From positions 2,852,001 to 2,916,000 of the forward strand of contig JAWHQI010000202.1 of assembly GCA_033032865.1 (NCBI GenBank): a stretch of 64,000 nt of DNA. The letters run 5' to 3'. Made by a program: the position numbers and the translations under genes. Under the pieces are notes generated by a model. It was given only the letters and a program-made list of their open reading frames with translations. It searched no databases and was not told the origin of the DNA. Positions 54,101 through 64,000 of this stretch are shown here, one piece after another. The stretch comes from Dactylorhiza incarnata (Eukaryota; Streptophyta; Magnoliopsida; Asparagales; Orchidaceae). Each line of letters starts with the position of its first letter. Position 1 is the first letter of the stretch.

Positions 54101-55668
54101 TAAAATATATTCTCCATTGGTTGTTGGGCTCCGATCTCGTTCTAAAAAGGTTTAGTAGGAAAATATCGGACAATCGTATCAAAAGTTATAGATGTTTGAA
54201 GTTTAGGTGTCATTTGAAGCTAAATCCTTCATTTCCACTGCAACCCGCTATCCATCGACCACTAAACAAACTAGAATGGATAACTCATATTCTCCATTGG
54301 AACTAGGGCTCCGAGCTCATTCTGAAAAGGTGTAATGGGAAAAAATTAGACAACTTGATGAAAAGTTAAGGTTGTTTGCAGTTCATATGTCATTTGGAGC
54401 TAAATTACATCGTACTACTGCAACCCACTGTATATCAACCACTAAATAAATTAGAATGGGAAATACTTGTTCACAATTGGATATATGGCTCTGATCTAAT
54501 CCGGAAAAGGTGTTGTAGGATAAAATCGAACAACCGAATCAAAAGTTATTTATGCTTGAAGTTTAGGTGTCATTTGGAGCTAAATCTCGCATTACCACTA
54601 CAAACCAAAGTATATCGACAACAAAATGAATTGGAACGTGTAAACCATGTTTCACATTGAATGTAGGGCTCCGAGCTCATTCTGAAAAGGTGTTGTGGGC
54701 AAGAATCAGACAACCTAATCAAATGTTTGGATATTTGAAGTTTATGTTTCATTTGGAGCTAAATCTCGCATTACCACTACAACCCATTGTATATCAACAA
54801 CAAAGTGAATTGGAAAGGGTAAAACTTGTTCTCTATTGGATGTAGGGCTTTGATCTCATTCTGAAAAAGTGTTGTTGGAAAAAAATTGGGCAACCAGATC
54901 AAAAGCTATGAATGTTTTGAAATTTAGATGTAATTTGGAGATAAATCTCGCATTACTACTGTATACCGTATTGACCACTAAAAGAACTGGAATGGGTAAA
55001 ACAGGTTTTTGGATTTAGAGCTATGATCTCATTCTGAAAAGGTGTAGAAGGCAAAGATGGGACAATCAGATCAAAAGTTATATATGTTTGAAGTTTAGGT
55101 TTCATTTGAAGCCATATCCCTCATTTCCACATCAACCCACTGTCCATCGACCACTAAACAAACTGGAATGGGTAACACATTCTCCATTGGATGTATGGCT
55201 TCGAGCTCATTCTGAAAATGTGTTATGGGCAAAAATCGGATAACCGGATGAAAAGTTATGGTTGTTTGAAGTTCAGATGTCATTGGGAGCTAAATCATGG
55301 CGTGCCACTCTATCCCACTATATATCGACCACTAAACAAATTAGAATGGGTAAAACTTGTGCTCAATTGGATAAAGTGCTCCGATCTAATTCTGAAATGG
55401 TGTTGAGGATAAAAATCAGACAACTTGATCAAAAGTTAGGGATGCTTGAAGTTTATGTGTCAATTGGAGCTAAATCTCGCATTACCACTGCAACCCGCTA
55501 AATATCCACAATTAATTGAATTGTAATGGGTAAAACTTGTTCTCCATTGGATGTAGGGCTTTGATCTCCTTCTTAAATGATGTGGGCAAAAATCGGGCAA
55601 CCGGATCAAAAGATACGGATGTTTGAAGTTTAGGCATCATTTGGAGCTAAATCCTGCATTACTACTAC
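48163..55668 (+). repeat. ~180-bp satellite array, main block with higher-order repeats
   Basis: About 42 monomers. CCTATTCTTCATT marks equivalent monomers at 49906, 51700 and 52415 (spacings 1794 and 715 bp, i.e. 10 and 4 monomers). The ordered run of monomers at 46081-49150 is repeated in order at 53641-55668 plus 60527-60877; GTTTGCAGTTCATATG marks it at 46805 and 54374. Confidence 0.93.
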
Positions 55669-57418
55669 TGTTGGAACCATAATTTTGATTTGAGTTAGGA
55701 TCCACCTTTAGTGTCTAAGTTCATATCACAATATATCTTATAACTTAGAACAAATATCTTTAAGAAAGAATGCTAAAAATATATATATTTAATAAGGCTG
55801 GAAAATAGGAGAGAAATTTAAAATAACATAACTTCTCTGCGTTTGAAGAATGGCGATCTGCGTTCAACGAATGGCGTTCTGCGCTCGACAAATGGCGTGC
55901 ATTCTGCGCTCGACGAAATCCAGCTATCTCAGCGCTCGACGAAGATCACCTATCTCAGCGCTCGACGCTCCCGTCTCAGCGGTCGAAGAATTTGCTCAAG
56001 CTCAGCGCTCGACGCTCAGTGCTCGAAGCTTTTACTCAAGCTCAGCGCTCGACGAATTTATCCAGGCTCAGCGGTCGACAAATCCTTCTGTTCGACAAAC
56101 TCAAGTCTGCGTTCGACAAATATTCAGCAGATGTTCAGAAACAGTAAATCACATGTTCAGGTCGACGAATCAAATGATGAGCTCGACGAACGTGAACCTC
56201 AGCTCGACAAAATTTATGTAGTATTATATTTCTTATTCTAATATGCTTTCAGACTTTATTAAAGCAATATTTTATTTATTCTACTTTATATATTGCTATA
56301 TATATTACTGATCTGACATTGCAACGTGAAGCATTAAATGATATAGCCGTTGGCAGCAAAGCATTAATTACTGTAGCTGTTGCAGCAAGCTAAACACGGC
56401 AAGTTATCTTCTCGAGGATCTGGGAAATGAAAGAGATAATATATCCTTCCTCTTTGGTCGGCAAGAATTCAAAATAGCCGAACTGCTCTACAAATTAAAT
56501 ATACAGAGCAGAGAAGAAAGAAGAAGATGAACAGCTAACAACAGATTTATTATACAGCAGTTCTTTACAGCAGATTATGTAGATCATATTGCTTACAGAT
56601 TTTATACAGAATACATTATCATATTGCTGTACAGGAATTAGAGAAGAAGAAGAAGAAGAGAAAAAGAAGAACAGAGCAAAAAGAAGAACAGATCAGAATA
56701 TATTATCTTCTTTTTGCTAACCTTTTCTTGCAGATCTTCTACAACCTGAGACACCAAATCAATACCATTTGCTCAGGGAGAAGAAGAAGAACAAAGTATC
56801 ACAATCTAGAGAAGGAGCCTCCACAAGCTGTCATCAAACTACATCAGACAGGGGGAGCTCTCTTCAACATCATCATCAAGATCCAACTGAACATCTCATC
56901 AGGATCTTCAAGAGTCTTCTCATCATAAGAGAAGAACACTATAACTTTTCTGTTTTCTTTATTCCTTCCCATCTTGTAAAGGGTTAAAACTCCCTTCAAA
57001 AGTTTACTCCCGGTGACAGGCCACCTTAGCAAAAGCCTGCATTTTGGTTGATAAGCACCTTATCAAAAGCTTATAGGTGAATTGGGCACCTGATCAAAAC
57101 TCCCATTGGTGTGTGGGCACCTTATCAAAAACACCTTGGTGTGAGGGCACCTTATCAACAACCTCCAGTGGATTCCTACCAGTAGGTAAAAGAGTAGATG
57201 TACCCAGTTGAGGGGAACTACTATAGCTCCTTGTGTCTTCTGTGATTGCTTATTTATGTGTGCTTGTGCTGTGTGCTTTTTACTACTTCTGTCTTTATCT
57301 TTAACTCTCACTGATTACACATATACTTACTCAGTATTTTAAATTCCGCTATAAAACTAAATAAAAAGTTTTAATACTCTATTCACCCCCCCCCCCCCCT
57401 CTAGAGTAATTTAAGATC
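55669..57418 (+). repeat. copia2 5' LTR
   Basis: 1750 bp beginning TGTTGGAACCATA. The last ~15 bp present in the other LTR (60512-60526) are missing. It contains a CGCTCGAC motif array (55850-56215), TATA-like TTTATATATTGC near 56285, and a C-run (about 17 C) at 57386-57400. Confidence 0.88.
55850..56215. repeat. U3 CAGCGCTCGACGA motif array in copia2
   Basis: About 14 copies of (C)AGCGCTCGACGA and variants (GCGTTCGACAAA, AGCGGTCGAAGAA), irregularly spaced at 15-35 bp, just upstream of the LTR TATA-like sequence. The 3' LTR has the same array at about 58930-59310. Confidence 0.88.
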
Positions 57419-57508
57419 AGAGGAGGGTGATTTATTCACACAGGCTAACACCTGAATCAAAAAGATCACTTAGTTCTTATTTTGTTTTAAAAAAAAAGGT
57501 TTTTCCAA

Positions 57509-58254
57509 ATGACACATTCAGATTTTTCATTTTCTGATACACCTTTATGTAATTTGGATAGATTTGAGTTATGGCAAGTTAGAATTAAATTATATATGAA
57601 TGCAATAGATGAAAATATTTACTAATCTGTTTTGACAGGACTTTCATCTTCAATCCCTTTATCAGATGATGAAAAAAAATGAAAAGTGTTGATGCCATGG
57701 CCATGAAGATATTGGCTAAATCAATGTCAGCAGACATTCTTCTTAAAGTGGCTGATTGCACTTTAGCAAAGGGCATCTGGAACTCCCTCTCAAGGATGGT
57801 AAATGAATCCACCTTTACTTCTTCCACTAACATTATTTTTGATGCAGAACCATCACGTACTCTAAATGAAGAAGAAGAAGAAGAAGTACAAAAAGCCAAA
57901 AACTTCTGTATGATGGCAATATATGGCTCAAACTACCAAACAGAATCTGAATTTGATGCAGAATTTGATGAAGAAAAGGTAGTAGAGGTAACTTCACATT
58001 TTATTTCTACCTCTGATGTTAAACCTGTTTTCAACTCACCATGTACAGGCTTAATAAATTCTGAAACTGAAATTAGAAAAGAGTTAAAAATAATTATTTT
58101 GATTTCTGATTATAACAAACCTAAAGAAAACTTTAAAATATCAGCAGAACAAGACATTTGTTTAAAAAATAAGTTAGTTAAGGTTGAAAACTCTAAACAA
58201 TCTTTTAAAGAAAAGACAAACTTTATGTTCAGCAAAACCAATTTAAAAATTTAA
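57509..58254 (+). pseudogene. copia2 gag remnant
   Basis: Starts at 57509 with CNLDRFELWQVRIKLYMNAID, typical of copia gag (compare KENFRIWKQRIRLF in copia1), then TAA near 57625 and a frameshift before 57679. The second piece (57679-58254) is mostly hydrophilic and acid/lysine-rich. No zinc knuckle is visible. Partly overlapping repeats of E (EEEEEE) occur near 57876. Confidence 0.68.
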
Positions 58255-58700
58255 ATTTATATTTCAATGAAATAAAAGGCAAAAAATATCTAATTATAAA
58301 ACATTTTCTGTTAAAATTTTTATAACTAAATAAGCAGTTTTATGAATCTTTAGAATTTTCTATCTTAAAAACAAGTCAGATAACTTCACTTTCTTACATA
58401 TTTTTTCTCCTAAAATCATGTTGAGCATTCTACTCAGATTGCATAGATCAGAAATGATCAAAGCACTAAGTGTGAGTCTATTCTGATGAAGGGGATTCTA
58501 TAGAAAGAAGCTATCAGACTATGTCTTTTTGATTTTAAAATTCTTAGAATCCAATAAACAGCTAGCAATTCATCATATTAAAATCCCATTTAAATCAAAA
58601 TTTAGGAAATTAGAAATTGCTTAGTTTTAAAAAGAAAAATAAATAATCTCTAACTCTTAAGCTTTAAAGACTTTTTATGCTTAGGTATCCTAAACCAAAT
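58255..58700 (+). other. copia2 3' untranslated region
   Basis: AT-rich, no ORF. No protease, integrase or RT motif was found between gag and the 3' LTR. Confidence 0.6.
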
Positions 58701-58764
58701 AGGGGGAGATTGTTAGAACCTAGTCTTAATTTGGATTAGGATCCCAACTCAAATAGGGAGAGAT
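58701..58764 (+). other. Duplicated polypurine tract and LTR edge in copia2
   Basis: ATAGGGGGAGAT at 58699-58710 is followed by a diverged copy of the LTR start (TGTTAGAACCTAGTC, TTAGGATCCC), then a second tract ATAGGGAGAGAT and the real LTR at 58765. Confidence 0.8.
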
Positions 58765-60526
58765 TGTTGGAACCATAGTTTTGATTTGAGTTAGGATCCA
58801 CCTTTAGTGTTTAAGTTCATATCACAATATATCTTATAACTTAGAACAAATATCATTAAGAAAGAAAGCTAAAAATATATATATCTAATAAGGCTGAAAA
58901 ATAGGAGAGAAATTAAAAATAACATAACTTCTCTGCGTTCGAAGAATGGCGATCTGCGTTCAACGAATGGCATTCTGCGCTCGACAAATGGCGTGCATTC
59001 TGCGCTCGACGAAATCCAGCTATCTCAGCGCTCGACGAAGATCACCTATCTAAGCGCTCGACGCTCCCGTCTCAGCGGTCGAAGAATTTGCTCAAGCTCA
59101 GCGCTCGACGCTCAGCGCTCGACGCTTTTACTCAAGCTCAACGCTTGATGAATTTATCCAGTCTCAACAGTCGACGAATCCTTCCGTTCGACAAACTCAA
59201 GTCTGCGTTCGACAAATATTCAGCAGATGTTCAGAAACAGTAAATCACATGTTCAGGTCGACGAATCAAATGATGAGCTCGACGGACGTGAACCTCAGCT
59301 CGACGAAATTTATGCAGTATTATATTTCTTATTCTAATATGCTGTCAGACTTTATTAAAGCAATATTTTATTTATTCTATTTTATATATTGCTATATATA
59401 TTACTGATGTGACATTACAACGTGAAGCATTAAATGATATAGCCGTTGGCAGCAAAGCATTAATTACTGTAGTTGTTGCAGCAAGCTAAACACGGTAAGT
59501 TATCTTCTCGAGGATCTGGGAAATGAAAGAGATAATATATCCTTCCTCTTTGGTCGGCAAGAATTCAAAATAGCCGAATTGCTCTACTTATTAAATATAT
59601 AGAGCAGAGAAGAAAGAAGAAGATGAACAACTAACAACAGATTTATTATACAGCAGTTCTTTACAGCAGATTATATAGATCATATTGCTTACAGATTTTA
59701 TACAGAATACATTATCATATTGTTGTACAGGAATTAGAGAAGAAGAAGAAGAAGAGAAAAAGAAGAACAGAGCAAAAAGAAGAACAGAGCAGAATATATT
59801 ATCTTCTTTTTGCTAACCTTTTCTTGCAGATCTTCTACAACCTGAGACACCAAATCAATACCATTTGCTCAGGGAGAAGAAGAAGAACAGAGTATCACAA
59901 TCTAGAGGAGGAGCCTCCACAAGCTGTCATCAAACTACATCAGACATGGGGAGCTCTCTTCAACAACATCATCAAGATCCAACTGAACATCTCATCAGGA
60001 TCTTCAAGAGTCTTCTCAGCATAAGAGAAGAACACTATAACTTTTCTGTTTTCTTTATTCCTTCCCATCTTGTAAAGGGTTAAAACTCACTTCAAAAGTT
60101 TACTCCCGGTGACAGGCCACCTTAGCAAAAACCTGCATCTTGGTTGATAAGCACCTTATCAAAAGCTTATAGGTGAATTGGGCACCTGATCAAAACTCCC
60201 ATTGGTGTGTGGGCACCTTATCAAAAACACCTTGGTGTGAGGGCACCTTATCAACAACCTCCAGTGGATTCCTACCAGTGGGTAGAAGAGTAGATGTACC
60301 CAGTTGAGGGGAACTACTATAGATCCTTGTGTCTTCTGTGATTGCTTATTTCTGTGTGCTTGTGCTGTGTGCTTTTTACTACTTCTGTCTTTATCTTTAA
60401 CTCTCACTGATTACACATATACTTACTCAGTATTTTAAATTCCGCTATAAAACTAAATAAAAAGTTTTAATACTCTATTCACCCCCACCCCCTCTAGAGT
60501 AATTTAAGATCTGACCTCCACTTTCA
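58765..60526 (+). repeat. copia2 3' LTR
   Basis: 1762 bp, complete to CCACTTTCA at 60526. Nearly identical to the 5' LTR; the C-run is interrupted (CACCCCCACCCCC). Followed by ACTAC and satellite. Confidence 0.9.
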
Positions 60527-60877
60527 ACTACAACCCGCCGTATATTGACCACTAAAAGAACTGCAATGGGTAAAACATGTTGTCTATTAAAGGTAGAGTT
60601 CCGAGCTCATTTTGAAAGTGTTATGGGCAAAAATTGGATAACCAAATCAAAAGTTATGACTAATTGAAGTTTACGTGTCATTTGGAGCAAAATTATGCAT
60701 TACCACTGCAACTCATTGTATATCGACCAATAAATGAACTGGAATGGGTCAAACTTGGCACCATTTGATATACTATTGTGAGCTCATTCCAAAAAGGTGT
60801 TTTGGGCCAAAATTGGACAATCGGATCAAAAGTTATGGCAGATTGAAGTTCTGGTGTCATTTGGAGCTAAAACCCGC
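60527..60877 (+). repeat. ~180-bp satellite array, last two monomers
   Basis: Continues the monomer interrupted by copia2. Its closest relatives are at about 48790-49150, as expected from the higher-order repeat. It ends at GGAGCTAAAACCCGC where Tat6 begins. Confidence 0.92.
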
Positions 60878-62518
60878 TGTTGATGCCAAAATTGTACCAC
60901 ACCCACGATGCTCTAGCTTTGTGAGATGAGAGGGGTTAACTGTCGGGTAGCTGGATACTTGAGTCACGAGTGAAGAGGTGAGTGAGAGAGAAGAAAAGAG
61001 GGCCGCTAGCTTGCGGCGAGGACAAACTTCCCCTGCCGCGGTAAATGCCACTCCTGCGGCGGGCTTTCCCTTTATTTATGAACTTGTATTACAACTTGTC
61101 ATTGATTCAAGTACATAGAGAGGAGAAAGAATTGTAGATTACAAGAGCTAATGAGTAAGACAGAGCACGACTAGGCCGTTCAGGCCGCTTGAGTTGCTAG
61201 AGCTTCTGAAAATATTGATAATCTGTTGTCTGAGTTGCCAAATAAGCTAGACAAGATTCTTGGAGGCTCCGAGTTGCTGTTAGGAAGCTATCCAGACTGG
61301 GCTGAATGAATTCACACTATTGTCTGGCAACATCAATGTCGTCGGACGACAGCTGGCAAATGCTGAGAGCGGCAAGATCAGGATGGAAGGAGTAATGATG
61401 TCGTCTGGCGATATCAATGCCGTCGAACGACAACCGGCAAAATGTCGAGACTGGCCAGACCGCCGCCTGCTCTCTTGACCGCTGCCCACCTTCTTCTCTG
61501 GTGATCTTTTGATAATCTTCAGGCCGCGTATGGAGGTGGATGGCGACCTGAGCGATCTTCTCCTTGAGTTCACCGGAGCTGTCGGGGACTAACCGACCGG
61601 ACTCGGGGCCGAGACTGCCAGAGGTGAAGGGGGCTGACCGCACGATGCATGCGGTTAACGTAAATCATACTGCCTAGATGAGTCTTCACCTTTGTCCTCA
61701 TGTATCCCTCCACTCGTTCATGCTTGAGGGTCCTATTTATAGGCTCGGGGACGGTGTCGTCACCGCCGGTGAGTCGGTGGTCGAAGCTCTACCCACACGG
61801 TCTAAAACTGGAGGTCGCCGCCTTGTCATCTGGAATGATGGAGGTCACCGGCGAGCTTAACTATTCTTGGAGGTCGCCTAGCCGACGGCTAGGCAAATCA
61901 TGACCACCGATCTTGACATTGGAGGGTGGAGACCACCGATACTGGCGGTTAGAAAAGAAAGTCACTTACCTGGCCGGTCGGAGGAGGCCGCTGCTTATCT
62001 TGGAGACCGCTAACCTGGCGGTTAGGTGGAGGAGACCGCCGATGCTTGTGGTTAGAAGGAGGAGGCTGTCATCCTGGCGGCTTAGAAGGAGGAGGCCGCC
62101 ATCCTGGCGGCTTAGAAGGTTGTGCCTGTGCGGTTAGGCCAAGGAGGAGATCGCCGGCTGTTGGGAAGAAGGAGACCGTCGGTGGTTGGGAAGAAGGAGA
62201 CCGCCGACCTTGGCATTGGAGGCCGCCAATGGTTAGAAGGTAAGAGACCGCTTACCATATTGTTGGAGGTCGTCAGTAGTTAGAGAGTTGGAGACCGCCG
62301 GATTGGTGTTGGAGGCCGTCGGCAGCTAGAAAGAAGGAGACCACCGACCTTAAATGGCGGAGGCCGTCGGCGGTTGGGATGGAAAGAGACCTCCGCTTCT
62401 TACCACTTTGGGCGTGAAATAGCCTTTGTGTGAGGTCTAATCCTTCCCGGGCGCATAATCTGTAAAAATGTAGAAAAAAAGGCCTCCCAGGGGAGGATCG
62501 ACGATTTCTGGGTCAACA
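60878..62518 (-). repeat. LTR G: 3' LTR of Tat6, long variant
   Basis: 1641 bp, more than twice the other Tat LTRs, with the same ends (TGTTGATGCC at left, GGTCAACA at right) and TATA box CCTATAAATAGG (minus strand) near 61735-61746. The hairpin downstream of the TATA box is kept with changes on both arms (near 61031-61065). Most of the extra length is a minisatellite in U3. Satellite lies to its left, Tat 3' UTR to its right. Confidence 0.85.
61760..62400. repeat. U3 minisatellite in LTR G
   Basis: Irregular repeats of GGAGACCGCC(G)A, GGCGGTTAG and AAGGAGGAGGCCGCC, about 30-50 bp per unit. An almost exact pair lies at about 62062-62116 (ATCCTGGCGGCTTAGAAGG). Open frames over this tract are products of the repeat. 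Confidence 0.82.
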
Positions 62519-62839
62519 TAATCCCCGCACTTTTTCAAGTTTCTAAGAAACTTCGGAAAAGTAAGTACTGACCCACAAAAATTGTGATCCACCACTAATA
62601 AACTGTCAGAAGAGTGGGAAAAAGAGAGGGAACAAGTACCTGATGCCTCTCCACAAAAGAACTGGTGAATGCTTATTCTTTCTCCTGCAAGGGAGAAGAA
62701 TCATAGCAAGTATAAAACACAACTCACAAGTAATTGAAGGGAACTTGCGAGCATTGGCTCATTTTGATCTCTGAGGCAGACTAGTAAACATTTGCTAGTC
62801 TCTGAGGAAAACTTAACAAATAGGTAAGGAAAAACGTAG

Positions 62840-63460
62840 CGTGAGTACCTGAACAGAACTCGCGAACACCTATTGATCTCTGCAACAGAAAACTTAAAAG
62901 CAGGTGTTTAAAAGAATTTAATGTGAGTACCTGAAGAGAACTTGCGATCACCTACTAATCCCTGCAAAAGAGAACTTAAAGAAGGTATAAAAAGAATTTA
63001 TAACGCGAGTACCTGAAGAAAACTCGCGATCACCTGCCAATCTCTGCAAAGGAGAACTCAAAGCAGGTATAAAAAGAATTTATAACGCGAGTACCTAAAG
63101 AGAACTCGCGATCACGTACTAATCTCTGCAAAAGAGAACTCAAAGCAGGTATAAAGTGAATTTACAATGCTAGTACCTGAAGAAAACTCGTGATCATCTG
63201 CCAATCTCTGCAAAGGATAACTCAAAGCAGCTATAAAAAGAATTTATAACGCGAGTACCTGAAGAAAACTCGCGATCACCTGCCAATCTCTGCAAAAGAG
63301 AACTCAAAGCAGGTATAGAAAGAAATTTCATAATGCGAGTACCTGAAGAGAACTCGCGATCACCTGCTAATCTCTGCAAAAGAGAACTCAAAGCAGGTAT
63401 TAAAGAAATTTCATATTGCGAGTACCTGACGAGAACTCGTGATCACCTGTTCATCTTTAC
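62840..63460. repeat. 82-84-bp tandem repeat in the Tat6 3' UTR
   Basis: Seven to eight units. GCGAGTACCTGA recurs at 63005, 63087, 63169 (variant GCTAGT), 63251, 63335 and 63418. Each unit has an inverted repeat GCGAGT/ACTCGC with an 11-base loop and CTCTGCAAAAGAGAACTCAAA. Copies left of 63000 are more diverged. Confidence 0.9.
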
Positions 63461-63655
63461 AAGTGATATATATAAAAAAAATAGGTGTTCATATAAACAT
63501 TCACAGAAGAGAAGTTTTTGGATGTCTTAACTCAATATGGTGATATTCACTTCATTTGCGCATTTAGAGGGATATGAGAATAATATCTCATTTATAAGCA
63601 AGAAGCTAGCATAGCATCTGTATCAGATGTAAGAAAGAAATATCAATGCTCAATC

Positions 63656-64000
63656 AGAGCAACCACCGCGATGTGGATATAAAGCTGAAACTGCATTTGA
63701 GCGACCATCACAAGATGGGTTCGATTGCCTTATTAAGATTTGGGCGACCATCAAAAGATTGGTTTTATTGCCTTACAAAGATTTGGGCGACCATCGAAAG
63801 ATGGGTTTTATTGCCTTACAAAGATTTGGGCGACCATCGAAAGATGGGTTTTATTGCCTTTAAAGATTGGGGCGACCATCGAAAGATGGGTTTTATTGTC
63901 TTTAAGGATTTGGGCGACCATCGAAAGATGGGTTTTATTGCCTTATTGAAACTTGGATAACCACCAAAAGGTGGGTTTAATTGCCACAACATTTACAAGC
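63656..64000. repeat. 42-43-bp tandem repeat in the Tat6 3' UTR
   Basis: At least seven units of GGGCGACCATCGAAAGATGG followed by GTTTTATTGCCTTA and AAGATTT; starts at 63742, 63785, 63828, 63870 and 63912 with diverged copies at both ends. The array reaches the window edge. Confidence 0.9.

Larger units (their letters stand above)
55669..60526 (+). mobile_element. copia2: short non-autonomous copia-like element (gag remnant only)
   Basis: 4858 bp with ACTAC on both sides (55664-55668 and 60527-60531). LTRs of about 1.75 kb are very similar. Only about 1.3 kb of internal sequence remains, with a broken gag, as in terminal-repeat elements carrying only gag. The 3' end of the left LTR and part of the PBS are lost. 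Confidence 0.9.
62519..64000 (-). mobile_element. Tat6: 3' UTR of a minus-strand Tat element
   Basis: TAATCCCCGCACTTTTTC next to LTR G is the complement of the Tat polypurine tract. Unlike Tat3-5 no antisense-ORF promoter or ORF follows; instead there are two tandem repeat families. The coding part should lie right of the window. Confidence 0.72.

Noticed and set aside
56728..57032. Small frames in the copia2 LTR (and their copies near 59824-60407)
   Set aside because: They occur in both LTRs, are short, overlap on both strands and have no domain.
57386..57400. C-run as a biological signal
   Set aside because: A homopolymer that differs between the two copia2 LTRs; slippage or sequencing error is enough.
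61913..62243. Arginine/tryptophan-rich frames in LTR G
   Set aside because: By-products of the GGAGACCGCC minisatellite in U3.
41808..62518. LTR E and LTR G as an LTR pair
   Set aside because: Both have the Tat polypurine complement on their right, so both are 3' LTRs of minus-strand elements; they also differ strongly in length.
1..64000. tRNA or rRNA genes
   Set aside because: No cloverleaf or rRNA core was recognised; the only tRNA-like matches are primer-binding sites of elements.

Overview
This is a plant (most likely eudicot) heterochromatic window made almost entirely of nested LTR retrotransposons and a satellite array. The organism type is inferred from Ty3/gypsy Tat elements with a second RNase H domain and an antisense ORF, Athila-type elements primed by a tRNA-Asp-like PBS, SIRE-like Ty1/copia sequence primed by initiator tRNA-Met, and a ~180-bp tandem satellite. 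No rRNA, tRNA or CRISPR was recognised, and no intact host gene. The species cannot be named from the sequence.

Layout. 1-7978 (minus): Tat1, a decayed Tat element with 3' UTR, integrase, two RNase H domains, RT, protease, gag and 5' LTR. 7979-22636 (minus): copia1, a SIRE-like element whose pol is lost and which carries an extra coiled-coil gene with an intron and its own promoter; its 5' LTR is split by Athila1 (14547-21671, target duplication CCTAC). 22637-28428 (minus): Tat2, an older Tat copy cut in its integrase by copia1. 28429-31500 (plus): the 3' end of Tat3 with its antisense ORF. 31501-32364 and 39479-41042 (plus): the 3' end of Tat4, split by Athila2 (32365-39478, GATAT), whose own 5' LTR holds a solo LTR (37186-38842, AGAAG). 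41043-41807: a short non-TE stretch. 41808-43165 (minus): truncated Tat5, i.e. LTR plus the first part of its antisense ORF. 43166-60877: ~180-bp satellite with higher-order repeats, interrupted by solo Tat LTR F (47438-48157, GTAGT) and by non-autonomous copia2 (55669-60526, ACTAC). 60878-64000 (minus): Tat6 3' LTR and a 3' UTR with two further tandem repeats.

The insertions give a relative order: Tat4 received Tat3, which received Tat2, which received copia1, which received Tat1 and Athila1. The left halves of Tat4, Tat3, Tat2, copia1 and Tat1 must lie to the left of the window. Every coding region found is element-derived and nearly all carry stops or frameshifts. Athila1 (LTRs differ at about 43 of 1445 sites by hand count) and copia2 look young but lack pol, so they would need enzymes from autonomous relatives.

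Most notable: (i) the copia1 extra gene, with a frame-restoring intron and upstream motifs like those of its own LTR U3; (ii) a canonical -1 slippery heptamer exactly where gag passes into the protease frame in Athila1; (iii) repeated GC-rich palindrome or motif arrays in the U3 of all LTR families here; (iv) a satellite with 10-monomer and roughly 38-monomer higher-order structure, joined to a Tat antisense ORF.
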